This document shows, one piece after another, positions 7,267 to 11,813 of a DNA stretch of 11,813 bases. Made by a program: the position numbers and the translations under genes. Source of the stretch: Hydrogenothermus sp. (GTDB lineage: Bacteria; Aquificota; Aquificia; Aquificales; Hydrogenothermaceae); contig QNYP01000056.1 of assembly GCA_003978675.1 (NCBI GenBank), forward strand, positions 1-11,813. The letters run 5' to 3'. Position 1 is the first letter of the stretch; every line of letters starts with the position of its first letter. The notes beneath the pieces are model-generated. The model was not told the origin of the DNA and did no database searches. It saw only the letters and a program-made list of their open reading frames with translations.

Positions 7267-7860
7267 ATGGATTGGCAATTTATTGGATACATAGCTTTTA
7301 CATATTTGCTTGCTTCTATTCCTTTTGGATATGTAGTTGGTAAACTTTTTGGTAAAGATATTACGAAAGAAGGAAGTGGAAATATTGGTGCCACTAATGT
7401 AACAAGGACTATAGGAAAAAAAGCAGGTATTTTGGTTCTAATTTTGGATTTGCTTAAAGGATTTATTCCCGTTTATTATGCGAAATATTTATTTTTTGAT
7501 ACAAAACATATAGCAATTGTAGCGTTAACTGCAGTGGTTGGTCATTGCTTTTCCATTTTTATGAAATTTAAAGGTGGAAAAGGTGTAGCAACTGGGTTTG
7601 GGGTTTTAATTGCTGTTTCTGGAAAAGTGGCTTTAATAACATTTTTAGTCTGGCTTGGAACATTTTTAGTTTCTGGATATGTTTCTCTTGCTTCTATAAT
7701 TTCTGCATCTTTATCATGGGTAATGATTTTTTACTTAGTAGGGGATTTATACTTAACAAAAGCAGTTTTGCTTTCTTCAATTTTAATAGTTTTTAAGCAT
7801 TCATCTAACATAGAAAGGCTATTAAAAGGAACAGAAAGTAGATTTTTGTATAAGGATTAA
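7267..7860 (+). CDS. plsY: PlsY, acyl-phosphate:glycerol-3-phosphate acyltransferase
   Basis: PlsY is an integral membrane enzyme that transfers an acyl group from acyl-phosphate (made by PlsX) to glycerol-3-phosphate, giving lysophosphatidic acid, the first step of phospholipid synthesis. All three family motifs are present in 197 residues: motif 1 'GSGNIGATNVTR' at 36-47, motif 2 'GHCFSIFMKFKGGKGVA' at 92-108 and motif 3 'SGYVSLASI' at 136-144, plus 'KHSSNIERLLKGTESR' at 177-192. About five hydrophobic segments alternate with these loops. The ATG follows pgsA by 3 nt with a weak AAGAG upstream. Both pgsA and plsY use glycerol-3-phosphate, so the pair is functionally coherent. The stop overlaps the engB stop on the other strand. 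Confidence 0.96.
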   Translation: MDWQFIGYIAFTYLLASIPFGYVVGKLFGKDITKEGSGNIGATNVTRTIGKKAGILVLILDLLKGFIPVYYAKYLFFDTKHIAIVALTAVVGHCFSIFMKFKGGKGVATGFGVLIAVSGKVALITFLVWLGTFLVSGYVSLASIISASLSWVMIFYLVGDLYLTKAVLLSSILIVFKHSSNIERLLKGTESRFLYKD

Positions 7861-7882
7861 TTTTCTTCTAATCCAAGTTTTT
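7854..7882 (+). terminator. Weak candidate terminator at the plsY/engB convergence
   Basis: A 6-bp stem GGATTA (7854-7859) / TAATCC (7869-7874) with a 9-nt loop is followed after AAG by TTTTT (7878-7882). It spans the shared stop codons. It could end the plus-strand transcript, but the stem is AT-rich and short and the U-run is offset. On the minus strand no T-run follows the stem. Confidence 0.22.
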
Positions 7883-8450
7883 CTATAATTGTATCTACTA
7901 CTTTATTAATATTGGTTTTTTCTTTTGAAGAAGTTAAGATGATTGGAACATTATCAGGTAATTCTAAAGTTTCCTTTATTATTTTTTTAGCTTTTGCCTT
8001 TTCACTTTGGTTTAGCTTATCCATTTTTGTCGCAACAACGATATAAGGTATCCCTAAATTTTCTAGATAATCTTTCATTACTTTATCTAATACAGTAGGC
8101 TTGTGGCGACTATCAATAAGTAAAATAACCAGCCCTAGATTTTGTCTGGTTTTAAAGTAGTCATCTATCATCTTTTTCCATTTTTGTTTTTCTTTTTTGG
8201 ATACAGAAGCGTAGCCATATCCTGGAAGGTCTACAAAATACATATTATCATTAAGGAGAAAGAAATTTATAAGTCTTGTTTTACCAGGACTAGAACTTAC
8301 TTTTGCAATTTTTCTATTGAAAATTGCATTTATTAGAGAAGATTTTCCAACATTAGACCTCCCAACAATGGCAACTTCTACCCTGTCAGGAGGTGGATAG
8401 TCTTTTGGATGAACTGCACTTTTAATAAATTGAACTTTTTTTATTTTCAT
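7857..8450 (-). CDS. engB: EngB (YsxC/YihA), ribosome biogenesis GTPase
   Basis: EngB is a small essential TRAFAC-class GTPase that helps late assembly of the large ribosomal subunit. The 197 residues show every G motif: G1 'GRSNVGKSS' at 30-38, G2 around Thr58 in 'PGKTRLINFF', G3 'DLPGYG' at 74-79, G4 'TKMD' at 141-144 and G5 'TSSKE' at 173-177. The short N-terminal extension ending in 'VAIVGRSNVGKSS' is typical of this family and separates it from Era and EngA. It starts 1 nt after the clpX stop with only a poor Shine-Dalgarno (purine-rich, AAGCAAG), so it probably relies on coupling to clpX. Firmicutes have engB/ysxC downstream of tig-clpX-lon, so the neighbourhood is familiar. Confidence 0.97.
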   Translation of the reverse strand: MKIKKVQFIKSAVHPKDYPPPDRVEVAIVGRSNVGKSSLINAIFNRKIAKVSSSPGKTRLINFFLLNDNMYFVDLPGYGYASVSKKEKQKWKKMIDDYFKTRQNLGLVILLIDSRHKPTVLDKVMKDYLENLGIPYIVVATKMDKLNQSEKAKAKKIIKETLELPDNVPIILTSSKEKTNINKVVDTIIEKLGLEEN

Positions 8451-8451
8451 A

Positions 8452-9681
8452 TTAACTTGCTTTTTCGTAAACTAAAACAGGAGGTTTTTTCTTTAGAACA
8501 ACATCTTTATCTATTACTACCTTCTTGACTCCTTTCTTTTGAGGAATTTCATACATAACATCAAGCATTATTTCCTCAACGATAGCCCTTAAACCTCTAG
8601 CCCCTGTTTTTCTTTTTATAGCTTCTCTTGCTATTTCTCTTATAGCATCTTCTGTAAACTCTAAATCTACTCCGTCCATAGCAAGTAATTTTTTATACTG
8701 CTTGATAAGAGCATTTTTAGGCTCTGTTAAAACTCTAACAAGGGCATCTTCATCAAGTTCATCTAAAACAGCAATCACTGGAATTCTTCCAACAAATTCT
8801 GGGATTAAACCAAACTTAATTAAATCTTCTACTTGAACCTGATGGAGAATATTTCCTTCTTCTTCTTTTGATTTTATATCACTTGTAAAACCTATACCTT
8901 TTTTACCAATTCTTTGTCTGATAATATCCTCAAGACCTACAAAAGCTCCACCTAAGATAAATAAAATATTACTTGTATCTATCTGTATAAACTCTTGGTG
9001 AGGATGTTTCCTACCTCCTTGTGGAGGTATATTTGCTATTGTTCCTTCCAGTATTTTAAGTAGTGCCTGTTGAACACCTTCTCCTGAAACATCTCTGGTT
9101 ATAGAAGGATTTTCTCCAGATTTTTTAGCTATTTTATCTATTTCATCTATATAAATAATACCCTTTTGTGCTTTTTCTATGTCATAATCTGCAGCTTGAA
9201 CTAATCTAACAAGGATACTTTCAACATCTTCTCCAACATATCCAGCTTCTGTTATATTTGTAGCATCAGCTATTGCAAATGGAACATTTAAAACTCTTGC
9301 TAAAGTTCTTGCAAGTAATGTTTTTCCTGAGCCTGTTGGCCCTATTAGTAAAATATTACTCTTTTCAAGTTCTACATCATCATCTTGGAGTTTTTCCTTA
9401 GATAGTATTCTTTTGTAGTGATTATAAACAGCAACAGATAGAATTTTTTTGGCTCTTTCTTGCCCGATAACGTATTCATCTAATTTCTTTTTTATTTCCG
9501 CAGGTGAAGGAAGTTTATCTAATTCTTCTTGTATCTTTTCTTCACTATTTAACTCTTCTTTTATAAGCAAATCACACTGTTTTACACAGTCATCACATAT
9601 ATGAATACCATCGGGACCTTCTATTAGAACCTTTGCCTCGCTTTGAGTTTTACCACAAAAGGAACATCTTTTTTCTGCCAT
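8452..9681 (-). CDS. clpX: ClpX, ATP-dependent unfoldase subunit of ClpXP
   Basis: ClpX is a hexameric AAA+ ring that recognises tagged proteins, unfolds them and feeds them to ClpP. The 409-residue protein has the N-terminal C4 zinc-binding domain (Cys6, Cys9, Cys29, Cys32), then the AAA+ module: Walker A 'GPTGSGKT' at 114-121, pore-1 loop 'GYVG' at 147-150, Walker B 'IIYIDE' at 175-180, RKH substrate loop at 224-226, arginine-finger region 'PEFVGR' at 294-299 and sensor 2 'GARGLR' at 360-365. The 'IGF' at 263-265 matches the loop that docks on ClpP. The start ATG shares one base with the clpP stop (TAATG), preceded by AAGAGGT 5 nt upstream (9687-9693), so the two subunits are co-translated. 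Confidence 0.99.
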   Translation of the reverse strand: MAEKRCSFCGKTQSEAKVLIEGPDGIHICDDCVKQCDLLIKEELNSEEKIQEELDKLPSPAEIKKKLDEYVIGQERAKKILSVAVYNHYKRILSKEKLQDDDVELEKSNILLIGPTGSGKTLLARTLARVLNVPFAIADATNITEAGYVGEDVESILVRLVQAADYDIEKAQKGIIYIDEIDKIAKKSGENPSITRDVSGEGVQQALLKILEGTIANIPPQGGRKHPHQEFIQIDTSNILFILGGAFVGLEDIIRQRIGKKGIGFTSDIKSKEEEGNILHQVQVEDLIKFGLIPEFVGRIPVIAVLDELDEDALVRVLTEPKNALIKQYKKLLAMDGVDLEFTEDAIREIAREAIKRKTGARGLRAIVEEIMLDVMYEIPQKKGVKKVVIDKDVVLKKKPPVLVYEKAS

Positions 9682-10298
9682 TAACTACCTCTTCTTTCTA
9701 AGACTTTGTCTATAAGGCCGTATTCTTTTGCTTCATACGCAGACATAAAGTAATCTCTTTCTGTATCTTGCTCTATTTTTTCAACAGGTTTGCCTGTAAA
9801 TTCTGCAAGTTTTTCATTTAGATATTTTTTTAACCTTAAAATTTCTTTTGCGTGGATTTCTATATCTGTAGCCTGTCCTTGAAAGCCTCCTAAAGGTTGG
9901 TGAATCATTATTCTAGAGCTTGGTAAGGCATACCTTTTTCCTTTTGTTCCAGCTGCAAGTAAAAATGCTCCCATTGATGCAGCCTGTCCCATACAGATTG
10001 TAACAACATCTGGCTTTATATATTGCATAGTATCATAAATAGCAAGCCCAGCGGTAACAACTCCGCCAGGAGAATTTATATAAAGATAAATGTCTTTATC
10101 AGGGTCTTCTGATTCTAAAAATAAAAGCTGTGCAACAATTAAGTTTGCAATATGGTCGTCAATTGGAAACCCTAGTAGAACAATTCTATCTTTTAAAAGT
10201 CTAGAATAGATGTCGTAAGCCCTCTCTCCTCTAGGAGTTTGTTCAACAACAATAGGAACTAACTGGCTTACGATTCTATCTATGTCATTATTACTCAT
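9681..10298 (-). CDS. clpP: ClpP, ATP-dependent protease proteolytic subunit
   Basis: ClpP forms the two-ring, 14-mer serine protease chamber that works with ClpX. The 205-residue protein has the full catalytic triad: Ser108 in 'GQAASMGA', His133 in 'MIHQPLGG' and Asp182 in 'ERDYFMS'. These sit 11 residues later than in mature E. coli ClpP (97, 122, 171), so the N-terminal 'MSNNDIDRIVSQLVPIVVEQ' probably includes a short propeptide. The oxyanion-hole segment 'INSPGG' is at 74-79. The start shares one base with the tig stop (TAATG) and has a strong ribosome binding site. Order tig-clpP-clpX is widely conserved among bacteria. Confidence 0.99.
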   Translation of the reverse strand: MSNNDIDRIVSQLVPIVVEQTPRGERAYDIYSRLLKDRIVLLGFPIDDHIANLIVAQLLFLESEDPDKDIYLYINSPGGVVTAGLAIYDTMQYIKPDVVTICMGQAASMGAFLLAAGTKGKRYALPSSRIMIHQPLGGFQGQATDIEIHAKEILRLKKYLNEKLAEFTGKPVEKIEQDTERDYFMSAYEAKEYGLIDKVLERRGS

Positions 10299-11674
10299 TA
10301 TTTTTCCTCCGATTTTTGGTTTTCTTCTTTGCTTGCTTCGGTAGTTTCTTTAGCTTCTTCTTGAGTTTCTTCTGTTTGCTCTTCTAACTTTCCGTATTTT
10401 TCTTCATATTCTTCTTTAGTCATTTCTACAATATTAGCCTTTTCTTTAATAAGGTCAAGAACTTTTTTCTTTAACACTTCATATCTTATATTTGCAATTT
10501 GTCCATTTTCTTCCAGATAGCTTTTAACCTGCGTAAATGGTGCATTGTAGCTTTCTGCTATTTTTTCAATCTCTTTGTCTATTTCTTCTTCTGTAACTTC
10601 TATTCCTTCTTTCTCTGCAATTTTATTTAAAACAAACATTACTCTTACATTTTTAACAGCGGTAGCTTCAAGCCCTTGTGCAACAGCAGTAATCATATCT
10701 TGGTTTGGTTTTATCCCAAGGCTTTGTAGTTGTTTTAAGTAGTTATCAATTAAGAATTCAAGCTCTGCTTTAACCAAAGAAGTTGGAACTTCAAAATCAT
10801 ACTGTTTTGCAATTTCATCAATTATCTTTTGGTAAAGTTCTGCTTCTTTTGCTTCTTTTACCTGTTTTTCTAAGTCTTCTTTTATTTTCTTTTTAGCTTC
10901 TTCTACATTTTCTCCAAGACCAAGTTGTTTTACAAACTCATCATTAAACTCTGGTAAGTTTTTCTTTTTAACTTCAAGTATTTCTATATCTACAGTAGCT
11001 TTACCTATTTCTTCTCCTTTTTCGTCGTATAAAGGAACATTTTCTAAATGAATTTTATCTCCTGCTTTTTTGCCTTTTACTTCATCTTCAATCTCTTTTC
11101 TTAATTGATTTGCTCCAACAACTACTTCAAGTTCATCTGTCTCATTGTTTCCTTCTTCATCTGTGATGCTGTATTTTATTTTTATAAGGTCTCCTTCTTC
11201 AACTTCTTTATCTTCTGTTTCATAAGTAGCATTTTGGTCTAATAATCTTTGAATAGTTTTCTCTACATCTTCATCTGTAACTTCATATTTAATCATCGGT
11301 ATTTCAAGACCTTCATAATCTTTTAACTCAAATTCTGGGGCTACTTCAAAAGTTATTTTAAATGTTATTTTGTCATCACCTTCTAAATTTATGTCTCCAA
11401 ATCCTAAATCAGGAGAAACAGGTTTTAAATTTTTTTCTTCCAAAATGTTTTCTAATTTTTCTTCTATGAATTTTCTAACTACTTCTCCTTTTATTGCATC
11501 TTTGTATCTTGCTTTTACAATAGATTTAGGAACATGTCCTTTTCTAAAACCTTTAATTGAAACATTTTTTGATATTTCTTTAATAGCATCTTCTACATAA
11601 TTTTTAATATCTTCTCCACTATCTTCAATAGTTAAAATTCTAACTAAACCTTTTTCTTCTACTGCTACATTCAT
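10298..11674 (-). CDS. tig: Trigger factor, ribosome-bound chaperone and prolyl isomerase
   Basis: Trigger factor binds at the ribosome tunnel exit and shields nascent chains; it also carries peptidyl-prolyl isomerase activity. The 458-residue protein has the N-terminal ribosome-binding domain with the signature 'GFRKGHVP' at 42-49, the FKBP-like domain at about 155-240 ('EEGDLIKIKYSI', ending 'VDIEILEVKKKNLPEFND') and an alpha-helical C-terminal chaperone domain to about 420. The last 34 or so residues form a Glu/Lys/Thr/Gln-rich, probably disordered tail. The ATG at 11674 is supported by AAGGAG 10 nt upstream and by the family's start. It is the first gene of the tig-clpP-clpX-engB operon; any promoter would lie beyond the reliable sequence. 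Its first coding part is repeated inverted at the window end. Confidence 0.98.
   Translation of the reverse strand: MNVAVEEKGLVRILTIEDSGEDIKNYVEDAIKEISKNVSIKGFRKGHVPKSIVKARYKDAIKGEVVRKFIEEKLENILEEKNLKPVSPDLGFGDINLEGDDKITFKITFEVAPEFELKDYEGLEIPMIKYEVTDEDVEKTIQRLLDQNATYETEDKEVEEGDLIKIKYSITDEEGNNETDELEVVVGANQLRKEIEDEVKGKKAGDKIHLENVPLYDEKGEEIGKATVDIEILEVKKKNLPEFNDEFVKQLGLGENVEEAKKKIKEDLEKQVKEAKEAELYQKIIDEIAKQYDFEVPTSLVKAELEFLIDNYLKQLQSLGIKPNQDMITAVAQGLEATAVKNVRVMFVLNKIAEKEGIEVTEEEIDKEIEKIAESYNAPFTQVKSYLEENGQIANIRYEVLKKKVLDLIKEKANIVEMTKEEYEEKYGKLEEQTEETQEEAKETTEASKEENQKSEEK
10306..10310 (-). promoter_or_regulatory. Strong ribosome binding site for clpP
   Basis: GGAGG on the minus strand (CCTCC on plus), within the last codons of tig, 7 nt before the clpP ATG. 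It is the strongest Shine-Dalgarno match of the minus-strand operon. Confidence 0.75.
11532..11654 (+). repeat. Left arm of terminal inverted repeat, inside tig
   Basis: Positions 11532-11648 are the exact reverse complement of 11697-11813 (117 bp, no mismatch). With one mismatch (11649 against 11696) the match extends to 11654 / 11691, giving 122 of 123 identical. This arm is the genuine 5' coding region of tig, covering about codons 7-48 and including the ribosome-binding signature. Confidence 0.95.
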
Positions 11675-11684
11675 TCTTTTGCCA

Positions 11685-11690
11685 CTCCTT
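11685..11690 (-). promoter_or_regulatory. Ribosome binding site for tig
   Basis: AAGGAG on the minus strand (CTCCTT on plus), 10 nt before ATG 11674. It lies in the loop between the two arms of the terminal inverted repeat and shows that at least 11675-11690 is genuine tig upstream sequence. Confidence 0.65.
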
Positions 11691-11813
11691 AAAAGTTTTA
11701 GTTAGAATTTTAACTATTGAAGATAGTGGAGAAGATATTAAAAATTATGTAGAAGATGCTATTAAAGAAATATCAAAAAATGTTTCAATTAAAGGTTTTA
11801 GAAAAGGACATGT
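11691..11813 (+). repeat. Right arm of terminal inverted repeat: inverted copy of the tig 5' end
   Basis: This arm reads in tig sense on the plus strand ('LVRILTIEDSGEDIKNY' and onward to 'GFRKGH') and runs to the last base of the window, so its true end is unknown. It has no start codon or ribosome binding site of its own. The arms are separated by only 36-48 nt. Perfect identity, arrest at the sequence end and a short shared AAAAG at the junction point to a fold-back chimera or misassembly at a contig end rather than a gene fragment. It displaces whatever promoter tig has. Confidence 0.9.

Noticed and set aside
6759..7394. Long open frame of 211 codons on the minus strand opposite pgsA and the start of plsY
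   Set aside because: It is antisense to two genes with complete family motifs, has no recognisable domain and no ribosome binding site of note. The hydrophobic codons of pgsA read backwards explain its openness.
11697..11813. A second, partial tig gene on the plus strand at the right edge
   Set aside because: It has no start codon or ribosome binding site and is base-for-base identical to the nearby tig, so it is a repeat or artefact rather than a paralogue.
11532..11813. The terminal inverted repeat as ends of a mobile element or a designed regulatory hairpin
   Set aside because: There is no transposase, no target-site duplication visible, and the arms are ordinary tig coding sequence.

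Overview
This 11.8 kb window is a dense, ordinary chromosomal housekeeping region of an AT-rich bacterium (about one third G+C by eye, with many AGA, ATA and AAA codons and Lys/Ile/Glu-rich proteins). The gene set is that of a peptidoglycan-containing bacterium with a FtsA/FtsZ divisome. The low G+C, the very tight gene packing and the protein style would fit a thermophilic lineage such as Aquificota (Sulfurihydrogenibium-like). That assignment is an impression, not something the sequence proves.

Plus strand, 2-7860: a division and cell wall (dcw) cluster that runs on into phospholipid synthesis: ftsW (5' end missing), murG, murB, ddl, ftsQ, ftsA, ftsZ, pgsA, plsY. Junctions range from a 14-nt overlap to a 21-nt gap, so this looks like one transcript with translational coupling. 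FtsW polymerises glycan strands from lipid II, MurG makes lipid II, MurB and Ddl supply UDP-MurNAc and D-Ala-D-Ala, FtsQ/FtsA/FtsZ build the division ring, and PgsA/PlsY make membrane phospholipid. murC is absent from the slot between murG and murB where many bacteria carry it.

Minus strand, 11674-7857: a protein quality-control operon, tig-clpP-clpX-engB, with junctions of -1, -1 and +1 nt. Trigger factor folds nascent chains, ClpXP is the ATP-dependent protease, and EngB is a ribosome-assembly GTPase. The two operons converge, and the stop codons of plsY and engB overlap in a shared TTAA.

Right end, 11675-11813: this is the only stretch without a gene beyond about 20 nt. It holds the tig ribosome binding site and then a perfect 117-bp inverted copy of the start of tig that runs to the last base. 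This is most likely a fold-back (chimeric) artefact at a contig end, although a real inverted duplication cannot be excluded from sequence alone. The window also starts inside ftsW, which fits a whole contig from a draft or metagenomic assembly.

I found no tRNA, rRNA, CRISPR array, insertion sequence or defence system. The window does not appear to hold a new biological system; the terminal inverted repeat is the one feature the genes do not explain.
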